61,461 bases of DNA, from IMG/VR virus record IMGVR_UViG_3300002231_001522, positions 1 through 61,461 of that record; one strand, written 5' to 3'. The DNA is from a virus. Under the pieces are notes generated by a model. It did not search any database. It saw only the letters and a list, made by a program, of their open reading frames with translations, and was not told the origin of the DNA. Made by a program: the position numbers and the translations under genes. This document shows, one piece after another, positions 1-9,499 of the stretch (the stretch's first letter is position 1; each line of letters begins with the position of its first letter).

Positions 1-99
1 ATCACGTACCGGCTCTTCGTTTCAACAAGTAACTATTAAAAATACTGGTGGAAGAAACGAAACTAAATTTGTTTTCACAACAAACAAAGATTTCGAAGG
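1..99. repeat. Terminal direct overlap (circular assembly join)
   Basis: Bases 1-99 are identical to 61363-61461. A 99-base exact overlap is a typical assembler k-mer size, so it most likely marks closure of a circular or circularly permuted genome rather than a biological terminal repeat. The coding frame of the gene that crosses it stays open, because the offset of 61,362 is divisible by three. The unique genome length is therefore 61,362 bp. Confidence 0.93.
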
Positions 100-679
100 A
101 AGAGATGTTCAAATTGGTAGATGTGCAACATTTAGTCCATGTGGGTTATTAGGATCATTATTGACTATTATACCCGATACACCTTTTAATAGAGATTTGA
201 TTGCTAAGTCATACGGTGCAAAAAAACCGTTGTACACAGTTCATAAAATGACTGAAGATTACAATGAGTTTATGATTGATATTCGTAAAAGAAAAGAGGA
301 AAAGTTTAAAGATGTTAAGAAAAAAACATTTATTACTGAAAACTCTGATCTTAAAACAGAAAATGAAGAGCTTAAAGAACAAATGAAAAAAATGCAGGCA
401 GATCTTGAGTTAGCCCGTGGTTCCAGAGATGTTGCTACAACACTTGAAACCAATATTCTTGCAAAACTTAAACATGAAGCTGAAGTTGAAGTTTTAAATG
501 AGAACGCTGATATTATCAACAAAATGCAAATAAAGAGCCCTTCAGGATATAAGCAAACAAAGGCTTATCGCCATATTGCAAATGAACTTATTCAGGAACG
601 ATATGATTCTAAGTGTTTGAAATATTCTGAACAAATGAGGTTAGCAAAGCAAAACAATGCGGAATCAAAAGAAAAGTAA
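1..679 (+). CDS. Virion-block coiled-coil protein, 3' part of a gene crossing the circular join
   Basis: This is the continuation of the gene that starts at 61202. The frame is open from base 2 through the stop at 677-679, and the joined product is 279 residues. The N-terminal third is a mixed alpha/beta stretch (RTGSSFQQ, TGGRNETKF). The C-terminal half is charged and coiled-coil-like, with repeated KTENEELKEQ-type heptads, and ends in a lysine-rich tail. The position directly after the major capsid gene and before the connector suggests a head-completion or minor virion protein. No family is recognised. The ATG at the window start is lost only because of where the circle was cut; the TTG at 161 is not a credible start. 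Confidence 0.85.
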   Translation, partial: SRTGSSFQQVTIKNTGGRNETKFVFTTNKDFEGRDVQIGRCATFSPCGLLGSLLTIIPDTPFNRDLIAKSYGAKKPLYTVHKMTEDYNEFMIDIRKRKEEKFKDVKKKTFITENSDLKTENEELKEQMKKMQADLELARGSRDVATTLETNILAKLKHEAEVEVLNENADIINKMQIKSPSGYKQTKAYRHIANELIQERYDSKCLKYSEQMRLAKQNNAESKEK

Positions 680-685
680 ATAAAT

Positions 686-1492
686 ATGATTAGAGATATT
701 TATAATAGAGTATCAAAATTCCTTCCAGCAGCATCGCCGACAGCAAGAATGCAGTTTATAGGTGATGCTTATATGGATTTATTAAGTCTTGATTGTGCGG
801 CACACATTTTGTATAATCAAGAAGATATGAATTTCCCATACCCAATATTGTACCCGTTTAATCCTGAAGCTGTTATGGATCCAGTATCAAATGCTTCGGC
901 TGATTGGGCTAAAAATTGGGATAATTCGGGATTATCGGATAAAGTACAATTTCCACTTGATGTAAATTGGCTTGTGAATACTGTATTAGGACAATATCCT
1001 CTTTATAAAACATTTAATACAACAACTATTCCGGTTAAAATTAGGAAAGTTATTAATGTATTTACTTTTAAAAATATTGATACAATGAGTGAGTTTTCAG
1101 AAATTTTTAGACCAATTAATGGTGTATATACTCTTTTTGATAGGTATTCTTTTGTTAAAGTTCCATTTACTCAAGAGGAAGGTACTGCCGACACTCCTTG
1201 TAAACTAACATTTTTTCACCCTCTCAATAAAATAAATTATCCATACTTTATTGAGGCTTATTTCATTCCTGAAGGTTTGGGCGTTTCCCCAAATGCAAAG
1301 TCTTTTATAGATACTATAAAATGGAAACAAGCATTAATTGACGGTGCTATTGGTTATGCTGAAGATGTAGAAAATGGTGATTCAAAGAAAATGGCAAAAT
1401 TTGAACAGTATTGGAAACCGAAATATAAACGTGAAAACAGTAAGAATACAGGTACAATTAATGTAGCCCGTTTTCCGACAAGGTTTATTTAA
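686..1492 (+). CDS. Putative head-tail connector/adaptor protein
   Basis: A 268-residue protein six bases after the previous stop. The N-terminus is helical (MIRDIYNRVSKFLPAAS) with a recurring 'IGDAYMDLL' pattern. The C-terminus has a helix with WKQALIDGAIGYAEDVEN, followed by a basic tail (KPKYKREN). Helical ends around a beta-rich middle and the position two genes after the capsid fit a head-tail adaptor of a short-tailed phage. This assignment rests on gene order and general character, not on a recognised family. Its stop overlaps the next start (TAATG), indicating coupled translation. Confidence 0.5.
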   Translation: MIRDIYNRVSKFLPAASPTARMQFIGDAYMDLLSLDCAAHILYNQEDMNFPYPILYPFNPEAVMDPVSNASADWAKNWDNSGLSDKVQFPLDVNWLVNTVLGQYPLYKTFNTTTIPVKIRKVINVFTFKNIDTMSEFSEIFRPINGVYTLFDRYSFVKVPFTQEEGTADTPCKLTFFHPLNKINYPYFIEAYFIPEGLGVSPNAKSFIDTIKWKQALIDGAIGYAEDVENGDSKKMAKFEQYWKPKYKRENSKNTGTINVARFPTRFI

Positions 1493-2658
1493 TGGGGTCA
1501 AAAAGAGTATTCTTAGACAGAACAAAGCAGTTTAATAATCGATCTATTAAACGTGTTTTTGATAATTGGGGTAATGGTTTAATTATTGACTATGAAAACC
1601 CTCAAAAATCATTTTCTATTCTAAGAAATGCTAATGATTACAAAACAGAAGTCAGAGGGCGTGCCGGTACTTTATTATACAATTTTGCAGATGCAGGTGT
1701 TACAATACCATTAGACACAACTTTCCAAACAGCCTTAGATACAATATTAAGTGATGTTATTGGTAATGGAAAAGTATTTATGGTATATGGCTTTGAGGAT
1801 TTTTCCGATACTCAAGCATTAAAAAAAGCTAAAAATAAACGTAATTTTGAAGATATTGATTATAAGGTGTATCCTTATGATATTTTTGAAATCACTAATA
1901 GTAGTCCAGATCCGGAAAATGATATTTATTATCACGGTAGTTTATTATGTCCAAGTATTTTTCCTTATGTGCCTGTTGAATTTACTAATGAAGGAAATAC
2001 AGAAGAAAAACTCTTTAAAGTCCAAAAAGATGGGAAACTGATAACCGTATTAGATGATTCTCTAATGCCATTTGAAATACCACAACAAGATATGTTTATT
2101 GTGTATGGACGGAAAGAGGGCGAGAACGTTTATTATGGTCAAAGAGATTATTTAATAGGCGGTAGTTACGGTACATTCGAGTCCAACAATTCACAATACA
2201 ATGGTATTTATGATTATTGTATGCTCCAATATCCGATTTGGGCGAGTCATTATCACCAAGTAAAAGAGAAAGTAGTAATTTTAGTTGGTGATAAGGTCTA
2301 TTATTTAGATATTCCTTTCCGTGGATTTAAAAGAATACATATTATAGATAATCACATATCTATACCGATTAGAGCAGAATCCAGATTTCATTCTGTTGAA
2401 CAGGACGTTTTATTAACCAATGAAAACGGATTATATAGAATAACTTTTCCAGTAGAAGATGAACCTTATGGATGGAAAACAAATACAGTCGTAAACCCTA
2501 ATAGACTAATACCAATACCAAAAAAGATATTTGGATTTGAAGATACTCCCTCTGGTGGAGATGATGATGAGAATCCTTTTGTTTCAGCAGGATTTTCCGG
2601 TATTGGAATTGACGGTAAAAGTGATAAAACAGGAGGTCTTTGTATAAATGGCAAATAA
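1492..2658 (+). CDS. Putative tail-hub / DNA-stabilisation type virion protein
   Basis: A 388-residue beta-rich protein starting on the A of the preceding stop (TAATG) after an AAGG ribosome binding site. It contains many short aromatic and glycine turns and a near-C-terminal segment (DVLLTNENGLYRITF) that resembles the repeated blades of podovirus tail-hub or stabilisation proteins. The C-terminal 30 residues are glycine- and aspartate-rich, probably a flexible tail. Gene order (connector before, fibre-like and hub-like genes after) supports a tail role. No named family is certain. Confidence 0.45.
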   Translation: MGSKRVFLDRTKQFNNRSIKRVFDNWGNGLIIDYENPQKSFSILRNANDYKTEVRGRAGTLLYNFADAGVTIPLDTTFQTALDTILSDVIGNGKVFMVYGFEDFSDTQALKKAKNKRNFEDIDYKVYPYDIFEITNSSPDPENDIYYHGSLLCPSIFPYVPVEFTNEGNTEEKLFKVQKDGKLITVLDDSLMPFEIPQQDMFIVYGRKEGENVYYGQRDYLIGGSYGTFESNNSQYNGIYDYCMLQYPIWASHYHQVKEKVVILVGDKVYYLDIPFRGFKRIHIIDNHISIPIRAESRFHSVEQDVLLTNENGLYRITFPVEDEPYGWKTNTVVNPNRLIPIPKKIFGFEDTPSGGDDDENPFVSAGFSGIGIDGKSDKTGGLCINGK

Positions 2659-3898
2659 TGATACAGTATTAACGTTACCAGATGAAACTATTGAGTGGTT
2701 TGTTAAAGGTAATGTAAATGATGAAACAAAATTTAGTGCTCCAACAGAAGAACATGCGGCTAATGGATATAAAGCAGAATTTCCATCATATAATGAATGG
2801 AATTATATGTTCAAAAGATTTGGTCAATTGTATAATTATACAAAATGGTTCACTGGTAATTATTTTGATAATTTACTTATCGATATTAAAGACAAAATTG
2901 ACCAATGGCTTGTGTCTACTCCACAATATGGAAATAATATTAGAGTTTACACAACTACAGTTGGATTAGATCAACGACAAAAGATCGCTCTTAGACTTTT
3001 TAATGGTAATTGGTATGACGATACAAATATTGGATTTGATACAAATGATCTTCCTTTATACTTTGATACGCTAAATGATTCACAGGATAATTGGAATTTT
3101 TATTCTAAAACGAATTTAGATGGTTCTGTCGTAGAAAACTCAAAGCCATTAGCAAAAAATTTAAGCCTTTATTTTTATATTTTATATGCAGAAACTACAG
3201 ATGATGTAACTAATGAGATAACACAATATAGTAAATTTCTTGCATCAACTTCAAAAGACCCAATTGATGTTGTGTCGGCATTCAGAACTGTAAATGAATT
3301 ATCTGGTGATACTCCAATATATTATAGAAGAATGGGGGCAACTGCAACATATCAATTTACTGTTAGTCCATTTAAGGTGTTTATGACTCCAGTTGTACAA
3401 AATGGCGATCGTTTTTATACAGAAGGAGATAAGGTAATAGATGTTATAGAGGCAGGAGATCACATTATTAATGATAGTTGGCTTAATTCTGGTGATCCAA
3501 ATTTAATCCACAAAGAAGGTTCTACTACAGAGAAAACAATTAATTTGACAGAAGATTATGGACTTGCTCCAGCCTTGATGGATGAATATAAAGTTTCACT
3601 TGGAATAGAAGGTGGGATTAGTGGTGAATTAAATTTTACTGATCCTTATGATATTAACAGGGCTGGTGTTATAAATCTTAGGATAAAATCAGAAAAAGGA
3701 TCCTTTGTCTCTAATGAATGGTTTGATACCTTCGCATCACCTATAGAAACTCACCCAAAAATTCATCTATACAAACAAATGGTAAAATTCACAGCTATTA
3801 ATAACTCAGTTATTCTTGAAAATTATGGCGGTGGAGCTTGTGATATTTTAGATCTTGATGTTCAGGTCCGTTACTGGATTGATAGAAGAGATGATTAA
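2648..3898 (+). CDS. Tail protein with phage fibre-type N-terminus
   Basis: A 416-residue protein that overlaps the previous gene by 11 bases, with GGAGGT about 11 bases before the ATG. The N-terminal segment (FPSYNEWNYMFKRFGQL, about residues 44-60) resembles the 'PPxxWFNWLxNxI' segment common at the start of phage tail and fibre proteins. The remainder is beta-rich with repeated aromatic residues. It probably forms part of the tail stem or a fibre anchored to it. No enzymatic motif is seen. Confidence 0.5.
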   Translation: MANNDTVLTLPDETIEWFVKGNVNDETKFSAPTEEHAANGYKAEFPSYNEWNYMFKRFGQLYNYTKWFTGNYFDNLLIDIKDKIDQWLVSTPQYGNNIRVYTTTVGLDQRQKIALRLFNGNWYDDTNIGFDTNDLPLYFDTLNDSQDNWNFYSKTNLDGSVVENSKPLAKNLSLYFYILYAETTDDVTNEITQYSKFLASTSKDPIDVVSAFRTVNELSGDTPIYYRRMGATATYQFTVSPFKVFMTPVVQNGDRFYTEGDKVIDVIEAGDHIINDSWLNSGDPNLIHKEGSTTEKTINLTEDYGLAPALMDEYKVSLGIEGGISGELNFTDPYDINRAGVINLRIKSEKGSFVSNEWFDTFASPIETHPKIHLYKQMVKFTAINNSVILENYGGGACDILDLDVQVRYWIDRRDD

Positions 3899-3900
3899 TA

Positions 3901-5445
3901 ATGTTAGATCAAGTAAAAAAAGAAAAACTAAGCACAGATATTGATGATTTAATAGATATTAAAGGTAAATATCGGTATTTATTATCATATTCAAAAATTG
4001 GGCGGTCTCCGTATAAATATAGTAGAGTAGATGGTGAAAATGGAGCTTTATATATGCAGGAAACAGCACCATGTAAAGCACCAGCAGTATTAGATACTAC
4101 TGATTACATAGAACAACACCAACCAACACCAATATCGATAGATACACCATTATCACTAAATATTAAAACAACTCCAGGTGGTAGCCATTATTCACATCTT
4201 ACCTTATGGAGAACAACAAATATTGTAGGAGCTGATGTAGATTATTATACCGCTTCAGAAACTTATGTATGGCTTGCCGATATTCCAATGGTATCTATGT
4301 TAAAAATTTCAAGTGTAGATAACAAAGATGAAAAATATTCTAATGCTGAAATTACTTTTACTACTCAAACTTATCCTAAAAACATTACTGGATTGAAATT
4401 TAGAAGTTATTCTATAGATGAATCTATAACTATTGAAAAAATCATATCTTATGACAATGACAAACTTACAGCCTTAGTTGGTTTTAGTGATTATTCTAAA
4501 TTTGATGGTTATAATGTGGGTGATACTTTATACCCAGAAGACATAGTTGAGAACGACACAGCTAAAGTTGTAGATATTAAAATTGATATAACAGAAGAAA
4601 AAGGTGTATATATAGTTTTCCCAACTGGAGACGATTTTCCTTTTAGTGATTTGGATCTTGGCACTAATATTTATACAGAAAAAGGTGATATTTTACATAT
4701 AATAAAAGTTAAAGATGACCGAACAGTATATGCTATAGATATAAACGAAAATATGCCAAGAAACGGTTTTGAAGGGACCGCTATTATTATAGATCAAAAT
4801 TCACTATATCCTTCAGTAAACATTATATACAATGACACAACGGATGATGAAGTTTTTACTGCAAGAAGATATTCTGGACAATCGTTGTTCTTTCTACAAA
4901 AAAGATTCCATATACACATGCCAAATGCCAAAAATAGTGCATTAAAGAACGCTATCATAGTAACATCTTCAAAAGATTCAAATAAATACCAATACTGTCC
5001 AGTTTTACCATTGTACAGGACAGGATATTTCCACGATGGGTATCAACAGCATAAAGTTTCAGAAGGTAAGATTACACGTTTACAAGAATATCCTGATGTA
5101 ATTGTAATTTTTGGCTCTCATTTTACCAAAATACTTGATATGAGTTTAATTAACAATGTAGGCGAACAGGATTTAGGCGAGTCAATTTTACAGATAAATT
5201 CGGCTGAACTTATTACAAATAAAATCGGAGTATCGAAAGTTGTAAAACCTACTCGCTTTAGAAACAACAGTGAATTTATATTAACTAATGAGCCAGCTGT
5301 TAGACTTTTTGATGGAAAAGTATATTCGGATGATATTACAAAACACTCTATTAGAGAAAAAAGGCTAACAAAATTGCAAGATAAAGCTATATTAAAATGG
5401 GTTCCAGGTCGAGGTTTATTTTTATGGGGTACTGTAGATGGCTAA
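3901..5445 (+). CDS. Putative tail stem / packaged-DNA stabilisation protein
   Basis: A 514-residue beta-rich protein. Its C-terminal third carries blade-like segments (LPLYRTGYFHDG, FILTNEPAVRLFDGK, GRGLFLWGTVDG) like those of beta-propeller or P22 gp10-type tail-hub proteins. The region TPGGSHYSHLTLWRT near residues 85-100 also fits that style. It lies two bases after the previous gene and overlaps the next by eight bases, so it is translated as part of the tail operon. Function is inferred from architecture and position only. Confidence 0.45.
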   Translation: MLDQVKKEKLSTDIDDLIDIKGKYRYLLSYSKIGRSPYKYSRVDGENGALYMQETAPCKAPAVLDTTDYIEQHQPTPISIDTPLSLNIKTTPGGSHYSHLTLWRTTNIVGADVDYYTASETYVWLADIPMVSMLKISSVDNKDEKYSNAEITFTTQTYPKNITGLKFRSYSIDESITIEKIISYDNDKLTALVGFSDYSKFDGYNVGDTLYPEDIVENDTAKVVDIKIDITEEKGVYIVFPTGDDFPFSDLDLGTNIYTEKGDILHIIKVKDDRTVYAIDINENMPRNGFEGTAIIIDQNSLYPSVNIIYNDTTDDEVFTARRYSGQSLFFLQKRFHIHMPNAKNSALKNAIIVTSSKDSNKYQYCPVLPLYRTGYFHDGYQQHKVSEGKITRLQEYPDVIVIFGSHFTKILDMSLINNVGEQDLGESILQINSAELITNKIGVSKVVKPTRFRNNSEFILTNEPAVRLFDGKVYSDDITKHSIREKRLTKLQDKAILKWVPGRGLFLWGTVDG

Positions 5446-6973
5446 GCCAAATGTTACATATAGCGTAAGTCCAACAAGCGGAAATAAACCGCTACAGATA
5501 GAGATCGCAGATTTAATAATTGCAGGTGGTGATCAACAACTTGACTTTGTTTCTGTGGCTCATTTGGGTGCGTTTAATGGTATTGAAATGAAACCAAGTG
5601 GATTACATCAAGCGTTATTAGGCTATACACTTAGTGGGTTTCAATACTCTTATTATTGGGATTTTGGAGATGGTGACACAACAAGTGATGGTGTACCTCT
5701 TTCACATACGTATTATTCTACCGGTTACTATGAATTAAAACTTGTATTAACTGTTCAAGGTGTATCATACGAATATCCAACGGTTATATATGTTGGTGTG
5801 GCAAATAACGTAAAAGATGTTATCGAGAATCCTGATCGTAGAAAGTGTTATAATTTTGGTACAACAGATGGCGAAGGTCAAGGGTGGGCAGAATATGACA
5901 CAGGAATAGTAGTTCCTCCTACTGATGGTTCATTATTAACATTGTTTGATGATGATAAAGAATTAAATATCTGTTTTGATTTAGATAATGGTTTGCCGTA
6001 TATCATGGATGTGCGGAAAGATTATGATTTTCCTAAATTAGTTTGGAAAGACAAAACTGATTTAATGCTTGAAGGTTCCGGCATTGATATTCCAAGTGAG
6101 ATAAAAATGGAACAAATCAAAGCGTCTGAAGAATCTTTTATAGTAAAACCAATGGATTTAAAACTTTACTTTAAAGCAAATGACCGTTTAAATCAAGGTC
6201 AAGACGGATTCGATGCGAATGGATTACCTGAAGATTTATCAGTTGATGTATATTTGTATCTTAATAAAATGTTAAATCCTACAAGCAAATTGATAAACGT
6301 GCCTTTAGACCGTGAATTGTTCTTCCCAGATAATTCACCAAAACAGGGAAATATTTTAGAGATAGGCTTACAGATGAATGTAAGTAATTATATTTTTACT
6401 AAAATGTTTCTTGATATTTGGGTATACGATAGGGCAATATTCCCATTTGCCGATCAAACAAACGAGGAAAACTATCAGGGGATAATTACCGATGTTAAAC
6501 TATGGTTAAGCAGATGGGATTATTCTAAATGTTTAGTTACATTAAATAAGCCATTTATTGACGATTTCGATGCAGATATAGCTTATATTACCGGTCCAGA
6601 CAAACAAGAATTGTCTGCATTTTCAATAATGAATATCCACGAATTTGATAACATTGTCTCTGGCAGTCTTGATGTTATGATATGGACTAATAATAGAACA
6701 CCTTTTGAAGGTGTGGACGAGGCTAATTATATAGTTTTGAATGATATTCTGTTTAATGGTGATTTAATTGATGGAAAATGGTATATTTTATGTTATAGGA
6801 TTAATAGCTATCTTGCCGATATGTCATTAAACCCTGGTGATTATTATGACATTAGAATGTTTAACATAGGTATTATTATGTCGAACTCCCTTACATTAAA
6901 AGAAAAAGATGCTATTAAGTATTATATTGATGATATAATTGAGAATCAAGGTAGGATATTTTGCCAAGAATAG
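5438..6973 (+). CDS. PKD-domain tail protein (putative adhesin)
   Basis: A 511-residue protein with a clear PKD (Ig-like) domain at about residues 8-120: WDFGDGD at 74-80, then SHTY at 89-92 and GYYELKLVLT at 96-105, the hallmark 'WDFGDG...HTY...G.Y.V.L.V' series. A long insertion (about residues 26-68) sits between the first strand and the motif. The rest (about 120-511) is beta-rich and could be a lectin-like or jelly-roll fold. PKD domains in phage tails usually mediate binding to host surface polymers. The start overlaps the previous stop by eight bases. Confidence 0.7.
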   Translation: MAKPNVTYSVSPTSGNKPLQIEIADLIIAGGDQQLDFVSVAHLGAFNGIEMKPSGLHQALLGYTLSGFQYSYYWDFGDGDTTSDGVPLSHTYYSTGYYELKLVLTVQGVSYEYPTVIYVGVANNVKDVIENPDRRKCYNFGTTDGEGQGWAEYDTGIVVPPTDGSLLTLFDDDKELNICFDLDNGLPYIMDVRKDYDFPKLVWKDKTDLMLEGSGIDIPSEIKMEQIKASEESFIVKPMDLKLYFKANDRLNQGQDGFDANGLPEDLSVDVYLYLNKMLNPTSKLINVPLDRELFFPDNSPKQGNILEIGLQMNVSNYIFTKMFLDIWVYDRAIFPFADQTNEENYQGIITDVKLWLSRWDYSKCLVTLNKPFIDDFDADIAYITGPDKQELSAFSIMNIHEFDNIVSGSLDVMIWTNNRTPFEGVDEANYIVLNDILFNGDLIDGKWYILCYRINSYLADMSLNPGDYYDIRMFNIGIIMSNSLTLKEKDAIKYYIDDIIENQGRIFCQE

Positions 6974-7155
6974 AGACAAAAACAACACCTATATTAAATA
7001 GTAGGTTAATATCTTCAAAAAAAAGTGATCCTGTTGTATATAATGTGGAAAAAACTTTGAGGAATTTATTATATAAACAGTCTTTGGATATGGATAAGAT
7101 GGGAAAAAGAATTACAGAAATGAAAAAAGACATTAAGCGTTTACGAGGTGATTAA
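6961..7155 (+). CDS. Small basic coiled-coil protein, TTG start
   Basis: A 64-residue protein starting at TTG 6961 inside the end of the preceding gene, with AAGGTAGGA upstream. The C-terminal half is amphipathic and strongly basic (KMGKRITEMKKDIKRLRGD), consistent with a short coiled coil. Its place between the PKD tail protein and the ejection-type proteins suggests a small structural or chaperone role. No family is recognised. The in-frame overlap and binding site make it a plausible gene rather than noise. Confidence 0.6.
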   Translation: MPRIETKTTPILNSRLISSKKSDPVVYNVEKTLRNLLYKQSLDMDKMGKRITEMKKDIKRLRGD

Positions 7156-7157
7156 TA

Positions 7158-8981
7158 ATGACTACAGAAAGATTTACTCAGCAAGTTGATCGTATGAATA
7201 ATAAACAAAATTTTGAACCAAGAATGTTAAATGTTCAAGGGCGACAACCTCAAAATCAAGGTTATAATACACAACAACCTAATAGTTATAGATATGCACA
7301 ACCATTACCGGCTCCAAGTGTTCCCACACGTCCACAACCACAACCACAAACCCGAACTCAACAACCGATACAAGCTGCACCACTATCAACGCAGACACAA
7401 CCTTCTCAATCAAAAGGTGCACCCACTCCAATTGATCCAAACGCTGTGTTAAGGCAAGGGCTTGAGGAAATATCAAATATAGCCTCTGGTGATAGTCCTA
7501 ATTTAGATCGTCTATTAGAAAAGTATCTAAACAGAGGTTCAAATGTTCAAGCGGCACAACAAGCTGGAATGCAACAACAATTTAATCAAGCTGGTTTAGA
7601 TCCTACTCAAAGTGCTACTTTAAGTGCTGATGCACAACGTAGATTTAATATGCAACAAGGGGAAACCACAGGACAAATAGCACAAGAACAGGGGCGTGAA
7701 CAATTTCAAGCAATTCAACAATTACCACAATTAGCACAACAAGCCCAACAGATGGATATTTTGAAGAAACAAGATTTACAGAATCAATTTAATAAGTTAA
7801 TTGAGCTTGGTGGGAGCAAAAATTTAATGGCGGCAGAGAAAATCGGAAGAGAAGTATTTGGCGTTGATACAGTTGATATGCATAAAATAGAAGAAATCGG
7901 TATTAACAGAATGCTTGCAGATTATGCTTCAATGCCTGGTTTTGATGTAAACGAGGCAGTACAGTTAATGAAAGGTAATGGTGAATTAGATTATTTAGGC
8001 ATTACCGAAGAGGAGGCAAAAGCTAAACTCGAGCCTATTTATCAAAATAATAATCCTCTTTCATCTATTCAAACTGGATACCAGAACATGTTAGATCAAG
8101 GATTAATCTCTCAAAATGAATATGATAATGCTATGGCTGTTCAAAAATTTAATCTATTGAACCCACAAGGATTAGAAATTAATGATTCATTCTTAGTTGT
8201 CGATTCTGCCGGAAACGAAATTGGTAACTTTTTAGACGAGGGAGAGGCTATTCGGTTTTCTCAACAGCATGGGGGTAGTATTCAAAAGGGTAAAATGGTT
8301 AATTTGGCTGGTGAAACTCCAGAAAACTTACCTTCAGAAGGTGAAGTGTTTACTGATAAAGGCAGTTTGTATATTGTTGAAGGTGGTCAAAAGGTATTAG
8401 CTAAGCCTGATTTCGATGATCCATTTAGTTCTCAAAACAGACAGATACTTAACTATTATAAAGACCACCCTAATGCAGATAAAACTGGTACGGTTAAAGA
8501 CATAATAGATACTCAAACTAAGCATATAATGAATAATCCAAATGATTTGGATATGATTAGTAGCTATGACGATCCAATTTACAATGAAGTTATTAGGAGA
8601 AAAGGACTTACTAATTATAGTGATCTTGCGAATTTAAATAAAGATGAAACAGGTACGGGTTCGGGTTCAAAAATAACTATACCAGAGTTTGAAAATATGC
8701 CTCCAGATAAATTAATTACAGTTACCGATCCAACAGGAAGAAAAGTAATAGTTAGATTCGATGGAAAAGGTGTTCATGATGCTGTTGGTGATAATAAAAG
8801 TTGGTATAAATTTGTAGATCCTATAAGTGGCAGAGAGGTTACAATAGAAACTTCAAGGGATAAATCGTCTAAACAAAAAAGTGCTGTAGTATGGTCAGAA
8901 GCTACAAACACCAACAACACAAATGAAAACGATTCCAATAATGGGAACGTTAATTCAAGATTAGGGAGGAAAAAACAATGA
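7158..8981 (+). CDS. Gln-rich virion protein (putative ejection/internal protein)
   Basis: A 607-residue protein whose first 240 residues are very rich in Q, P and A (for example repeated QPQPQTRTQ and QQAGMQQQF segments). A more ordinary alpha/beta body follows, with a Ser/Asn-rich C-terminal tail. Such composition is typical of internal virion or ejection proteins that unfold through the tail. It starts three bases after the previous stop and overlaps the next gene (ATGA). No enzymatic motif is visible. Confidence 0.55.
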   Translation: MTTERFTQQVDRMNNKQNFEPRMLNVQGRQPQNQGYNTQQPNSYRYAQPLPAPSVPTRPQPQPQTRTQQPIQAAPLSTQTQPSQSKGAPTPIDPNAVLRQGLEEISNIASGDSPNLDRLLEKYLNRGSNVQAAQQAGMQQQFNQAGLDPTQSATLSADAQRRFNMQQGETTGQIAQEQGREQFQAIQQLPQLAQQAQQMDILKKQDLQNQFNKLIELGGSKNLMAAEKIGREVFGVDTVDMHKIEEIGINRMLADYASMPGFDVNEAVQLMKGNGELDYLGITEEEAKAKLEPIYQNNNPLSSIQTGYQNMLDQGLISQNEYDNAMAVQKFNLLNPQGLEINDSFLVVDSAGNEIGNFLDEGEAIRFSQQHGGSIQKGKMVNLAGETPENLPSEGEVFTDKGSLYIVEGGQKVLAKPDFDDPFSSQNRQILNYYKDHPNADKTGTVKDIIDTQTKHIMNNPNDLDMISSYDDPIYNEVIRRKGLTNYSDLANLNKDETGTGSGSKITIPEFENMPPDKLITVTDPTGRKVIVRFDGKGVHDAVGDNKSWYKFVDPISGREVTIETSRDKSSKQKSAVVWSEATNTNNTNENDSNNGNVNSRLGRKKQ

Positions 8982-9499
8982 ATATGGCAGCAGCAGCATT
9001 GCCAATAGTAGAGGGAATATTAGGATCCGGGACTTCCGATGGAAAAAACGATTCTAATAAACAATCATCGCCTAAAAAAAGTAACGCTCCGTATGGAAAC
9101 GAGCAAAGTGATGAAGAAAATCCAGATATGAGTAACTCTGGCATGATAAGTGATGTACTTTCAATGATTCCTGGAACTCTTGATTTTATCACATCTCTTT
9201 CTAACATGTATTCGCAAAAAAATGCCGCTAAAGAATCCCAAAGACGGCAAACAATTGCGGAAAAAATGTACATGGAAGCAATGAATCGTAAACGTAATGA
9301 AATATTATCACAAAAAAGAATGCAAGCACAAGGACGTTTGTATAATAAAGGTAGAGTAGCGATGTCAGATAAAGAACGTCAACATAGTAATGCCTTAACC
9401 GAAAAAGGAATGCAATTTCAACAGACATTAAACCTTATGAATAGAAAACCTGCGTTGAGGAACTCATTAATTTCTCAAATGCAAGGAGGGGCATTATGA
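8978..9499 (+). CDS. Putative ejection/internal virion protein, small
   Basis: A 173-residue protein with a strong GGGAGG ribosome binding site; its ATG overlaps the preceding TGA. It has an N-terminal Ala/Gly-rich hydrophobic segment (MAAAALPIVEGILGSG), a low-complexity charged linker, then a basic helical C-terminal half (AKESQRRQTIAEKMYMEAM). This layout resembles T7 gp14-like and P22-like ejection proteins that sit ahead of very large internal proteins. The assignment is by architecture and gene order. Confidence 0.5.
   Translation: MNMAAAALPIVEGILGSGTSDGKNDSNKQSSPKKSNAPYGNEQSDEENPDMSNSGMISDVLSMIPGTLDFITSLSNMYSQKNAAKESQRRQTIAEKMYMEAMNRKRNEILSQKRMQAQGRLYNKGRVAMSDKERQHSNALTEKGMQFQQTLNLMNRKPALRNSLISQMQGGAL

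Noticed and set aside
161-679. A complete 172-residue gene starting at TTG 161
   Set aside because: The frame is open to the window start and joins in frame with ATG 61202 across the circle, giving a 279-residue gene.
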